This document shows positions 35,680 to 43,368 of a stretch of DNA of 64,000 nucleotides, piece after piece. The stretch lies in assembly GCA_018376535.1 (NCBI GenBank), contig JAHABC010000004.1, positions 52,680 through 116,679 of the forward strand, read 5' to 3'. The position numbers were made by a program, and so were the translations under genes. How positions within the stretch are numbered: position 1 is the first letter of the stretch; each line of letters opens with the position of its first letter. Under the pieces are notes generated by a model. That model saw nothing but the letters and a program-made list of their open reading frames with translations. It did no database searches and was not told the DNA's origin. The stretch comes from Ruminococcus sp. (GTDB lineage: Bacteria; Bacillota; Clostridia; Oscillospirales; Ruminococcaceae).

Positions 35680-36954
35680 ATGAAAGATACAAAATCAAAA
35701 GAACTATTTGCAAAGGCTAAAACTTTAATGCCAGATGGAGTAAATAGCCCAGTACGTTCTTTTAAGTCTGTAGGTCGAGAACCTATATTTATGAAGTCGG
35801 CTAAAGGAAGTCACATCTATGATGTAGATGGAAACTCCTATATCGATTATGTTTGCTCATGGGGACCGGGAATACTAGGTCATGCACACCCACAAGTCAT
35901 TGAGAAAGTAAAATCTGCGTGTGATGATGGTCTTACCTTTGGAACTTGTATAGAAAAAGAGATTCAATTGACTGAACTAATCAAGGAAGCCATTCCAAGT
36001 ATGGAAATGATTAGGTTAGTAAGTTCGGGAACAGAGGCTACTATGAGTGCTATCCGTTTAGCTAGAGGTTATACACATAGAGATAAGATTATAAAGTTTA
36101 TAGGTTGTTATCATGGACATTCCGATGGTTTGCTAGTAAAAGGTGGTTCAGGATTGCTTACAAATAGCACTCCAGATAGTGCAGGTGTGCCAAAATCTTA
36201 TACAGAGAATACTCTATTGGCAAACTTTAACGATAAATCATCAGTTAAGGAACTCTTTGAGAGGTTCGGCAACGATATAGCTTGTGTAATAGTAGAACCA
36301 GTTCCCGCCAATATGGGAGTAGTTCCACCAATAAAAGATTATCTTAAATTTTTAAGAGATATAACCACTCAATATGGAGCGTTGCTAATCTTTGATGAGG
36401 TTATAACTGGCTTTAGAGTAGACTATCATTCAGCACAAGAGTACTATGGTGTATCTGCCGATATTACCACTCTAGGAAAGATTGTCGGTGGAGGTATGCC
36501 AGTAGGTGCTTATGGAAGTTCTTACGATATAATGAAGTGTGTATCTCCATTAGGAGCAGTATATCAAGCAGGAACGCTATCGGGAAATCCAATAGCCATG
36601 ACCTCGGGAATTGCTACTCTACAGATATTAAAGCAATCGCCAGAGATATATAAATCTATTGAGCAAAAGGCAACCGCTCTAGCAGAGGCTTATAAGAGTA
36701 TCAACAATGTGTGCGTCAACAGAGTAGGTTCATTGATGAGTGTATTCTTTACCAACGCTAAAGTCATAGATTATAACTCTGCTTTAACTTCCGATACTAC
36801 TAGATATTCTAAATACTTCAACTATATGTTAGAACATGGAATATATGTAGCACCATCGCAATTTGAGGCTATGTTTATATCCAATGCTCACACCGATAAG
36901 GATATCCAAGATACCATACAGGCTATAGAAAGTTTTTCCAAGTTAAATATATAA
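35680..36954 (+). CDS. hemL: Glutamate-1-semialdehyde 2,1-aminomutase
   Basis: PLP enzyme that makes 5-aminolevulinate in the C5 tetrapyrrole route. Motifs: PDGVNSPVRSF at the N terminus, VSSGTEATMSAIRLARG, IGCYHGHSDGLLVKGGSG, FDEVITGFR, and the PLP lysine K267 in TTLGKIVGGGMPVGAYG. 424 aa. AGGAGG precedes the ATG. No other tetrapyrrole gene is near; it is the second gene after hydF, an unusual pairing. Confidence 0.95.
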   Translation: MKDTKSKELFAKAKTLMPDGVNSPVRSFKSVGREPIFMKSAKGSHIYDVDGNSYIDYVCSWGPGILGHAHPQVIEKVKSACDDGLTFGTCIEKEIQLTELIKEAIPSMEMIRLVSSGTEATMSAIRLARGYTHRDKIIKFIGCYHGHSDGLLVKGGSGLLTNSTPDSAGVPKSYTENTLLANFNDKSSVKELFERFGNDIACVIVEPVPANMGVVPPIKDYLKFLRDITTQYGALLIFDEVITGFRVDYHSAQEYYGVSADITTLGKIVGGGMPVGAYGSSYDIMKCVSPLGAVYQAGTLSGNPIAMTSGIATLQILKQSPEIYKSIEQKATALAEAYKSINNVCVNRVGSLMSVFFTNAKVIDYNSALTSDTTRYSKYFNYMLEHGIYVAPSQFEAMFISNAHTDKDIQDTIQAIESFSKLNI

Positions 36955-36958
36955 CAAA

Positions 36959-36987
36959 AACGCACCCGATAAAATATCGAGTGCGTT
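36959..36987. terminator. Terminator between hemL and the GGGtGRT gene
   Basis: AACGCAC/GTGCGTT stem extended by CGAT/ATCG, followed by ATATTTT on the plus strand; serves the two convergent genes. Confidence 0.75.
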
Positions 36988-37017
36988 ATATTTTAAAAGT
37001 ATTGAGTAACTAAGATA

Positions 37018-38016
37018 TTACTTCATAGCCTCTTCAACAGCAACGGCACAAGCAACAGTAGCACCAACCATTGGGTTGTTACCCATACCAATTAGACCCA
37101 TCATTTCAACGTGAGCAGGTACAGAAGAAGAACCAGCAAATTGAGCATCAGAGTGCATTCTACCCATAGTATCAGTCATACCATAAGATGCAGGACCAGC
37201 AGCCATATTATCTGGGTGTAGAGTTCTACCAGTACCACCACCAGATGCTACTGAGAAGTACTTCTTACCAGCTTCAAGACGTTCTTTCTTATAAGTACCA
37301 GCAACTGGGTGTTGGAAACGAGTTGGGTTTGTAGAGTTACCAGTGATAGAAACGTCAACATTTTCTTTCCACATGATAGCAACGCCTTCAACAACATCGT
37401 TAGCACCGTAGCAGTTTACCTTAGCACGAAGACCGTCAGAATAAGCCTTACGGAAAACTTCTTTAACTTCGCCAGTAGCGTAATCCATTTCAGTTTCAAC
37501 GAAAGTAAAGCCGTTAATTCTAGCGATAATTTGAGCAGCGTCTTTACCTAGACCGTTTAGGATAACTCTTAGAGGTTTCTTACGAACCTTATTAGCCTTT
37601 TCAGCGATACCAATAGCACCTTCAGCAGCAGCGAAACTTTCGTGACCAGCTAAGAAAGCGAAACATTCAGTATCTTCTTCAAGAAGCATCTTACCTAGAT
37701 TACCGTGACCTAGACCAACTTTTCTTTGGTCAGCAACAGAACCAGGAATACAGAAAGCCTGTAGACCTTCACCGATAGCTGCAGCAGCCTCGGAAGCCTT
37801 AGTACAGCCCTTCTTGATTGCAATAGCACAACCTACAGTATAAGCCCACTTAGCATTTTCAAAACATATTGGTTGAATACCTTCAACTAATTTATATATA
37901 TCTAAGCCTTTTTCCTTACAAACGTCAGCACACTCTTCTATAGAGTTAATTCCGTACTCTTTAATAACTGCAAGAATTTGTTTTTCTCTTCTCTCATAAC
38001 TTTCAAATAGAGCCAT
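37018..38016 (-). CDS. GGGtGRT protein
   Basis: Belongs to the family named after its motif, here GGGTGRT (259-265) in SVASGGGTGRTLHPDNM. No reaction is established for the family. Visible features are many cysteines (C29, C33, C51, C63, C71, C89, C118, C202), glycine-rich loops (GLGHGNLGKMLLEEDTECFAFLAGHESFAAAEG) and SITGNSTNPTRFQHPVAGTYKKE. No signal peptide or membrane segment. 332 aa. It follows the NifU-like gene by 18 bp and codon use looks optimised, suggesting strong expression. A role as client or partner of an Fe-S scaffold is inferred from the pairing. Confidence 0.9.
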   Translation of the reverse strand: MALFESYERREKQILAVIKEYGINSIEECADVCKEKGLDIYKLVEGIQPICFENAKWAYTVGCAIAIKKGCTKASEAAAAIGEGLQAFCIPGSVADQRKVGLGHGNLGKMLLEEDTECFAFLAGHESFAAAEGAIGIAEKANKVRKKPLRVILNGLGKDAAQIIARINGFTFVETEMDYATGEVKEVFRKAYSDGLRAKVNCYGANDVVEGVAIMWKENVDVSITGNSTNPTRFQHPVAGTYKKERLEAGKKYFSVASGGGTGRTLHPDNMAAGPASYGMTDTMGRMHSDAQFAGSSSVPAHVEMMGLIGMGNNPMVGATVACAVAVEEAMK

Positions 38017-38034
38017 TATAGTATCCTCCCTTAA

Positions 38035-38730
38035 TTATTGCTTTCTTGGGTCGATGATTTCTACAGCATCTTGAACTCTGCCGTATTGACCTTTAGCCTT
38101 TTCAAATGCAGTATTTGCATCATCACCAGCTTTAATGAAGTCCATCATCTTGCCGAAGTTTACGAATTGATAACCGATAATTTCCTTATCTTCATTAAGA
38201 GCAAGACCAGTAACGTATCCATCAGTCATTTCTAAGTAACGAGGACCTTTTGCAAGAGTACCATACATAGTACCAACTTGTGAACGTAAGCCTTTACCTA
38301 AGTCTTCAAGACCAGCACCAACTACAAGACCATCTTCAGAGAAAGCACTTTGAGTTCTACCATATACTATTTGTAGGAAAAGTTCTCTCATAGCTGTATT
38401 TATAGCATCGCAAACAAGGTCAGTATTTAAAGCCTCTAGGATAGTTCTACCTGGGAGGATTTCAGCTGCCATAGCTGCAGAGTGAGTCATACCAGAACAA
38501 CCAACAGTTTCAACTAAAGCCTCTTGGATAACGCCTTCTTTAACGTTTAAAGTTAGCTTGCAAGTACCTTGTTGTGGTGCACACCAACCAATACCGTGTG
38601 TAAAACCATTGATATCAGTAATTTGTGTAGCCTTAACCCACTTTGCTTCTTCTGGGATTGGTGCAGCACCATGTGCAACGCCTTGTGCTACAGGACACAT
38701 TGTTTCTACTTCATGAGAATAATTAATCAT
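38035..38730 (-). CDS. NifU-like Fe-S cluster scaffold protein
   Basis: Related to the IscU/NifU N-terminal scaffold: C50 in IGWCAPQ, C78 in VETVGCSGMTHSAAMAAE (the usual second ligand region) and C107 in TDLVCDAINTAM fit the three-cysteine scaffold site. At 231 aa it is longer than IscU (about 130), with an extra C-terminal part (AKGPRYLEMTDGYVTGLALN). It is the first gene of a two-gene unit with the GGGtGRT protein, behind a good promoter. No cysteine desulfurase gene is adjacent. Confidence 0.88.
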   Translation of the reverse strand: MINYSHEVETMCPVAQGVAHGAAPIPEEAKWVKATQITDINGFTHGIGWCAPQQGTCKLTLNVKEGVIQEALVETVGCSGMTHSAAMAAEILPGRTILEALNTDLVCDAINTAMRELFLQIVYGRTQSAFSEDGLVVGAGLEDLGKGLRSQVGTMYGTLAKGPRYLEMTDGYVTGLALNEDKEIIGYQFVNFGKMMDFIKAGDDANTAFEKAKGQYGRVQDAVEIIDPRKQ

Positions 38731-38802
38731 TTACTAAAAACTCCTTTCAATATATGTGAATAGAACGAACGCTCCTTTTCATTCCATACACTTGCAACTA
38801 AC

Positions 38803-38831
38803 ATTATACTACATTTTTTTATCTTTTGCAA
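38803..38831 (-). promoter_or_regulatory. Promoter of the NifU-like/GGGtGRT unit
   Basis: Minus-strand -35 TTGCAA (38826-38831) and -10 TATAAT (38803-38808) with a 17-bp spacer, giving a leader of about 65 nt before AAAGGAG and the ATG. Confidence 0.75.
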
Positions 38832-38900
38832 GTATTTTTTTATTATTTCTACAAATTTTAATTTTTTTTAAAATTTATAGTATATCGATTTAATATTAAA

Positions 38901-38932
38901 CAAAGGAACATCTAATATTAGATGTTCCTTTG
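38901..38932 (-). terminator. Terminator after yqeY
   Basis: Perfect 14-bp stem CAAAGGAACATCTA/TAGATGTTCCTTTG with a 4-base loop, just downstream of yqeY; only a weak T-tract follows. Confidence 0.7.
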
Positions 38933-38943
38933 CGATAAGTAAT

Positions 38944-39384
38944 CTATTTGTTAGCAATTTTGCCTATAACTTTATTTATTAGTTTTCCATCGGCTTTGCC
39001 CTTTAGGTCAGCCATGATAGTTTTCATATATACAGCCTTATTACCACTAGCGATTAAATCGCCATACTTTTCAGAGATAAGTTTAACTAAATCATCTTCG
39101 GATAGTTGTACTGGAGCATATGAACGAATAACTTCTAACTTTCTAGTATATTCGGCGATTTGTTCAGTACGGTCTTTAGGACAAGTATCTAATTGTTCTT
39201 GAGCAGTTTTCAATTCTTTTAGAATAACACCGTCTACTAACTCATCGGATATATTATCACGTTGACCGTTATCTATAGCGACCTTTTTAACAGATGCTAT
39301 TAAAGTGGATATAGCTTCTTTACGTTCAGTATCTCTCGATTTCATAGCATCTTTTAAGCCGTTTTGTAGTTCTTGAAACTTCAT
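38944..39384 (-). CDS. yqeY: GatB/YqeY domain protein
   Basis: Stand-alone YqeY, related to the C-terminal tRNA-binding part of GatB. Motifs: LKDAMKSRDTERKEAISTLIASVKK, and the C-terminal ASGNKAVYMKTIMADLKGKADGKLINKVI. 146 aa, typical length. The role is not established; an amidotransferase-related tRNA function is assumed from the family. Confidence 0.93.
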   Translation of the reverse strand: MKFQELQNGLKDAMKSRDTERKEAISTLIASVKKVAIDNGQRDNISDELVDGVILKELKTAQEQLDTCPKDRTEQIAEYTRKLEVIRSYAPVQLSEDDLVKLISEKYGDLIASGNKAVYMKTIMADLKGKADGKLINKVIGKIANK

Positions 39385-39530
39385 AAAAAATCAAATCCTT
39401 TACTAATATTTTGGGAATATCTCCCTTGTTAGATATTATATCACTAAAATATTTTCAAGTCAAGATTTTTTAAGTTAATATAGCATATACTTATACTCAT
39501 AAAGTTCTATATGTAGGAGGTCTTTTAGCT

Positions 39531-41003
39531 TTGAACTTTGCTATATACTGTAGAAAATCCAAATATACTCAAAGAGGGGAAAGCATAGAAAATCAAATAG
39601 ATTACTGCACCAGATATATAAACTTAACCTTTAAAGATACTACTAACACCATAGTTACATATCTAGATGATGGCTACTCTGGTAAAAATTTAGATAGACC
39701 ATCTTTTAAAAAGATGCTCCATGATTGCTATTCTAATGCCATAGATTACGTCGTAGTGTACAGATTGGACAGAATTTCTAGGAACGTATCCGACTTTGCT
39801 AATCTGTATCAAGAGTTACTAAACTTAAACGTTGGATTTATTTCCACATCGGAAAAGTATGACACTTCCACCTCTGGAGGTAGAGCTATGTTATTTATGG
39901 CGTGTGTGTTTGCTCAGTTGGAAAGGGAAACGGTATCGGAGAGGGTTAAAGATAATATGTACTCTCTTGCAAAGACTGGCAGATGGCTCGGTGGAATTGC
40001 TCCTACTGGATACACCTCAACATCTTACTTTGAAAATGGCAAGATTAAGTATAGATTAACGTTCAATGAAGATATCAAAGTAGTAGAACTTATATTCAAA
40101 AAGTATTTGGAAAGTTTTAGTATATCTAAAGTAGAGGAGTATCTGTATCAAGTTAAGATAAAATCTACCAATGGAAACTACTATAGCAGAAGTAGTATAA
40201 AGACTATTTTAGAAAATCCAGTATACTGTAAATCGGATAGAATATCTTATGAATATCTAAGCAATATGGGTTGTAATATGAATATCAACATAGAAGATTG
40301 TCTTGGTAATGGTTATATAGTCTATGGTAGAACGTCCAATAATGGTGGTAGAGTTCAAAAAAGGACAACATCAAGTAACTGGATAGTATCCATAGGGGAA
40401 CATTTAGGCATAGTAGAGGGTTCAAATTGGGTGGATATTCAAAGGTTTTTGCACACTAAAGATTATAAATCTAGAAGCATACATAATTCAAATAGTTTGC
40501 TATCGGGAAGTTTTTACTGTCCAGTATGTAACTCTAAGATGATATCCCGAACTAAATCCCATGGATTTGTCTACGCTTGTAGTAATAAGTTGAAGTACGG
40601 AACTAAAGTTTGTAAATCTAGTAATATAGATGGTTCTTTAGATAACATTATCTTAAAAAATATATTCAGTGCAAACTTTCCAAACAAAGATATTCTACCT
40701 CAACTTGAAACCTTAAAAAAGAGTATCAAAAGTAGCAACATGGATATTCAAAAAGAGATAGTTTTAAAGAAACTATCCAAGAGCAAAAAGTTGCTGATAA
40801 GTTTAGATAAAAATTCTAATATGTTCAAAGAAGTTTCTAAGGAGTACGAAGAACTATCGGAAGTATTGCGTAACCTAGAGGATATCCATTTGGATTTTAA
40901 CCTAGATATAAAAAATTTCTTACTAGAGGAGTTTAATAATCTGCCTATTAGCGTAAAAAGAGAGTTCTTAAAAGATATAGTTTGCAATATTGAAATATTA
41001 TAA
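39531..41003 (+). CDS. Large serine recombinase (orphan)
   Basis: Site-specific recombinase with an N-terminal resolvase domain (YCRKSKYTQRGESIENQI, catalytic S10; VVYRLDRISRNVSDFANL), a recombinase domain (about 150-260), a zinc ribbon (YCPVCNSKM ... YACSNKLKYGTKVC) and a C-terminal coiled coil. 490 aa is the normal size and the frame is intact. TTG start with AGGAGG 10 bp upstream. Its neighbours are core genes (yqeY, rubrerythrin) and there is no phage or transposon cargo, so it may be a remnant integrase, or act on a distant element. A terminator follows. Confidence 0.93.
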   Translation: MNFAIYCRKSKYTQRGESIENQIDYCTRYINLTFKDTTNTIVTYLDDGYSGKNLDRPSFKKMLHDCYSNAIDYVVVYRLDRISRNVSDFANLYQELLNLNVGFISTSEKYDTSTSGGRAMLFMACVFAQLERETVSERVKDNMYSLAKTGRWLGGIAPTGYTSTSYFENGKIKYRLTFNEDIKVVELIFKKYLESFSISKVEEYLYQVKIKSTNGNYYSRSSIKTILENPVYCKSDRISYEYLSNMGCNMNINIEDCLGNGYIVYGRTSNNGGRVQKRTTSSNWIVSIGEHLGIVEGSNWVDIQRFLHTKDYKSRSIHNSNSLLSGSFYCPVCNSKMISRTKSHGFVYACSNKLKYGTKVCKSSNIDGSLDNIILKNIFSANFPNKDILPQLETLKKSIKSSNMDIQKEIVLKKLSKSKKLLISLDKNSNMFKEVSKEYEELSEVLRNLEDIHLDFNLDIKNFLLEEFNNLPISVKREFLKDIVCNIEIL

Positions 41004-41014
41004 TCAAAATATAA

Positions 41015-41040
41015 GGAACGTCATAATAGTATGACGTTCC
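41015..41040. terminator. Bidirectional terminator
   Basis: Perfect 11-bp stem GGAACGTCATA/TATGACGTTCC with loop ATAG between the convergent recombinase and rubrerythrin genes. Confidence 0.75.
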
Positions 41041-41049
41041 AATGATATA

Positions 41050-41658
41050 CTATTTATTATAGTTGTAATTGTAAGAGTATGGCGACATTTCAACTCTAAT
41101 GAAGTAACCCTGTTCATGATGGCAGTTAGGACACACTTTAGGGGCTAGAGTACTTTCTATTTCAAAACCACAATTAAGACAAATCCATTTAGTTTTTATA
41201 TCGTTTATGAATAGTCTGTCATTTTCAAGAAGTCTAGCGAACATTTCAAAGCGTTTAGCATGATTTTTTTCGACCTCAGCAATCATATTGAAAGAATTTT
41301 CAATGGTATAGAAACCCTCATTATGAGCGATTTCCCCGAACTTTTTATAGATTACATCATGTTCTTCAGTTTCATTGTGTACGGAATTTTTTAGCAACGT
41401 TAAGATGTCGTTAGAAGTTTCTACTGGATACGCTCCATCAATGGTTATATTAGAACCGTTCAACTCTTGAAGATGGTTCATAAATATATTTGCGTGTGCC
41501 AACTCTTGATTAGCTGTATATTTGAATAACATTTCAATTACATACAACTTCTGTTGATTAGCTTTTTCACTAGCAAAAGTATATCTATTTCGTGCTTGAC
41601 TTTCACCTGCAAAGGCTCTCATTAGATTATCTTTAGTCTTACTGTCATTAAAATTCAT
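41050..41658 (-). CDS. Rubrerythrin
   Basis: Peroxide-reducing di-iron protein of anaerobes. The four-helix bundle has the ligand motifs GESQARNRYTF, NQELAHANIF, NETEEHDVIY and EKNHAKRFE; the C-terminal rubredoxin domain has WICLNCGFEIE and KVCPNCHHEQGYF. 202 aa, with a short Tyr/Asn tail. Points to oxygen exposure defence in an anaerobe. Confidence 0.95.
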   Translation of the reverse strand: MNFNDSKTKDNLMRAFAGESQARNRYTFASEKANQQKLYVIEMLFKYTANQELAHANIFMNHLQELNGSNITIDGAYPVETSNDILTLLKNSVHNETEEHDVIYKKFGEIAHNEGFYTIENSFNMIAEVEKNHAKRFEMFARLLENDRLFINDIKTKWICLNCGFEIESTLAPKVCPNCHHEQGYFIRVEMSPYSYNYNYNK

Positions 41659-41762
41659 AGTTAAAGACCTCCATATTAAAGTATATAATGATATTATTAT
41701 TTGAGGATTATATTAAAAAAATTCGCATAAAAAAAATATTATGCGATTTTTTAAAAAAGGTG

Positions 41763-41791
41763 TTGAATTTCTTTTAAAGATATTGTATAAT
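41763..41791 (+). promoter_or_regulatory. Promoter of the purine operon
   Basis: -35 TTGAAT (41763-41768), 17-bp spacer and -10 TATAAT (41786-41791), about 200 bp upstream of purE, so a long leader is transcribed. Confidence 0.78.
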
Positions 41792-41824
41792 GTTAGTATG
41801 ATACTTTGTGAGGTGCTATTTAGA

Positions 41825-41935
41825 ATGTTTTATAGTATGTATAGTTTAAACAATATATCTAATTGGTTGAAGAGTGTAAACGGCATAAGTGCAACTATTA
41901 ATATATTCTGTAGTAGCAATATTGCAATCTTTTAG
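41825..41935 (+). CDS. Possible leader peptide of the purine operon (36 aa)
   Basis: A 36-codon reading frame starts with ATG at 41825, 9 bp after GAGGTG, and ends with TAG at 41933-41935, one base before the 5' arm of an intrinsic terminator. The peptide is rich in S, N and I (starts MFYSMYSLNN, ends SSNIAIF) and lacks a run of one amino acid. A longer frame from 41741 overlaps the promoter and is rejected. A ribosome at the stop codon would cover the terminator arm, so translation could favour readthrough. The mechanism is an inference. Confidence 0.45.
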   Translation: MFYSMYSLNNISNWLKSVNGISATINIFCSSNIAIF

Positions 41936-41936
41936 G

Positions 41937-41967
41937 CTGTGACGCATTTGCAAAGTCGCAGTTTTTT
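41937..41967 (+). terminator. Attenuator terminator upstream of purE
   Basis: 7-bp stem CTGTGAC/GTCGCAG with one wobble and an 11-base loop, followed by six T residues, 24 bp before the purE start. The segment GCAATATTGC/TTTGCAAA just upstream and inside the loop could form an alternative pairing. Confidence 0.72.
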
Positions 41968-41991
41968 ATTTTGGTATTTGGAGGTTTTTTA

Positions 41992-42495
41992 ATGTCAAAA
42001 AAAGTTGCTATTATCATGGGTAGCGATAGCGATTTACCAGTAGTAAAAAATGCTGTCGTTGAATTAAATAACTTCGGAGTGGAATATGAACTCCATGTTA
42101 TGTCAGCACATAGAACTCCTACTGAGGCTTGTGAATTTTCTGCTAATGCTGAAAAAAATGGCTTTGGAGTAATAATATGTTGTGCTGGTATGGCAGCACA
42201 TCTTGCTGGAGTTGTTGCTGGACATACTATATTACCAGTAATTGCAGTTCCTATGAAATCTTCTGTATTAGAAGGTATGGACGCACTTTTATCATCTGTT
42301 ATGATGCCTAAGGGTGTACCTGTAGCTACTGTAGCTATAAATGGTTCTGCTAATGCAGGTATCTTAGCAGTGCAGATGTTAGCTCTATCCGATGAAACTC
42401 TTGCCCAAAAGCTAAGAGATATGAAAAAGTCTATGGCTGACGGCGTTAGACAAAAAGATGCTAACATAAATGAAAAGTTAAAAGAACTTTTATAA
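41992..42495 (+). CDS. purE: 5-(carboxyamino)imidazole ribonucleotide mutase or AIR carboxylase
   Basis: Makes CAIR in purine synthesis. Motifs: IIMGSDSDLPVVK at the N terminus, VMSAHRTPTEAC, and CCAGMAAHLAGVVAGHTILPVIAVP. 167 aa. The ATG at 41992 has GGAGG upstream. No purK lies in the window; if purK is absent from the genome the enzyme would have to carboxylate AIR directly. First gene of the operon. Confidence 0.96.
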   Translation: MSKKVAIIMGSDSDLPVVKNAVVELNNFGVEYELHVMSAHRTPTEACEFSANAEKNGFGVIICCAGMAAHLAGVVAGHTILPVIAVPMKSSVLEGMDALLSSVMMPKGVPVATVAINGSANAGILAVQMLALSDETLAQKLRDMKKSMADGVRQKDANINEKLKELL

Positions 42496-42538
42496 TCAAT
42501 TTGATTTAAAAAAAAATATATTCTTGGAGGAATTTAAA

Positions 42539-43261
42539 ATGGAAAATTTAACTAAAATGGAACAACTTTATGAGGGTAAGGCTAAAAAAGTATTCGCTAC
42601 TAATAACCCAGATTTGGTAATTGTTGACTATAAGGACGACGCTACTGCTTTTAATGGCGAAAAGAAAGGTACTATTCATAATAAGGGTATTATTAACAAT
42701 AGAGTTACTAACCATCTTATGAAGAACGTTCTTGAACCTGCTGGTATTCCAACTCACCTAGTAGAAGAAATCTCCGATAGAGAAACTATAGTTAAAAAGG
42801 TTAGTATAGTTCCACTAGAAGTTATCGTTAGAAATATTATTGCTGGTTCTTTAGCTAAAAGAGTAGGTCAACCTGAAGGTGTTAAACTAGGTTCTACTGT
42901 TCTTGAATATTGCTACAAAGATGACGCTCTTGGCGACCCTATGGTTAATGAATATCACATAGTAGCTATGGGTTGGGCAACTAAAGAAGAATTGGATACT
43001 ATTGCTAAGTACTCCTTAAAGATTAATCAACTACTTTCAGATTACTTAAAAGACTTAAACATCGAACTAGTTGACTTTAAACTTGAGTTTGGTAAGACTT
43101 CCGATGGTACTATCGTTCTAGCTGATGAAATCTCTCCAGATACCTGCCGTTTCTGGGATAGCGTTACTCACGAAAAGTTAGACAAGGACAGATTTAGAAG
43201 AAATCTTGGTGGCGAAGAAGACGCTTACAAGGAAATCATGAAAAGACTTCTTGGTGAATAG
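42539..43261 (+). CDS. purC: SAICAR synthetase
   Basis: Joins CAIR and aspartate with ATP. Motifs: YEGKAKKVFATNNPD, DDATAFNGEKKGTI, VEEISDRETIVKKVSIVPLEVIVRN and LADEISPDTCRFWD. 240 aa. The ATG at 42539 follows TTGGAGGAATTTAAA; a further five-codon extension is not needed. The next gene is purF, separated by about 107 bp with a G/C-rich hairpin. Confidence 0.97.
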   Translation: MENLTKMEQLYEGKAKKVFATNNPDLVIVDYKDDATAFNGEKKGTIHNKGIINNRVTNHLMKNVLEPAGIPTHLVEEISDRETIVKKVSIVPLEVIVRNIIAGSLAKRVGQPEGVKLGSTVLEYCYKDDALGDPMVNEYHIVAMGWATKEELDTIAKYSLKINQLLSDYLKDLNIELVDFKLEFGKTSDGTIVLADEISPDTCRFWDSVTHEKLDKDRFRRNLGGEEDAYKEIMKRLLGE

Positions 43262-43295
43262 TATATCTTGAATTTTTAGTTGTAATCTTATTAAC

Positions 43296-43323
43296 TAGGG
43301 GAGAGTTCCTACCCTCCCTTAGA
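43296..43323 (+). other. Hairpin between purC and purF
   Basis: A G-rich/C-rich imperfect stem (CTAGGGGAG with CCTCCCTTAG) lies in the purC-purF gap. No T-run follows, so it is not a standard terminator; it may stabilise or process the message. Confidence 0.4.
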
Positions 43324-43368
43324 TTAACTTTAAAAGTAAAAATTTATTATAAAGGATAGTATAACATT

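Noticed and set aside
41741..41935. A 64-codon frame running through the purE promoter
   Set aside because: Its first 28 codons cover the -35 and -10 boxes; only the part from 41825 has a ribosome site and is listed as a possible leader peptide.
41898..42467. A 189-codon minus-strand frame opposite purE
   Set aside because: purE is strongly conserved on the plus strand; the opposite frame has no recognisable motif.
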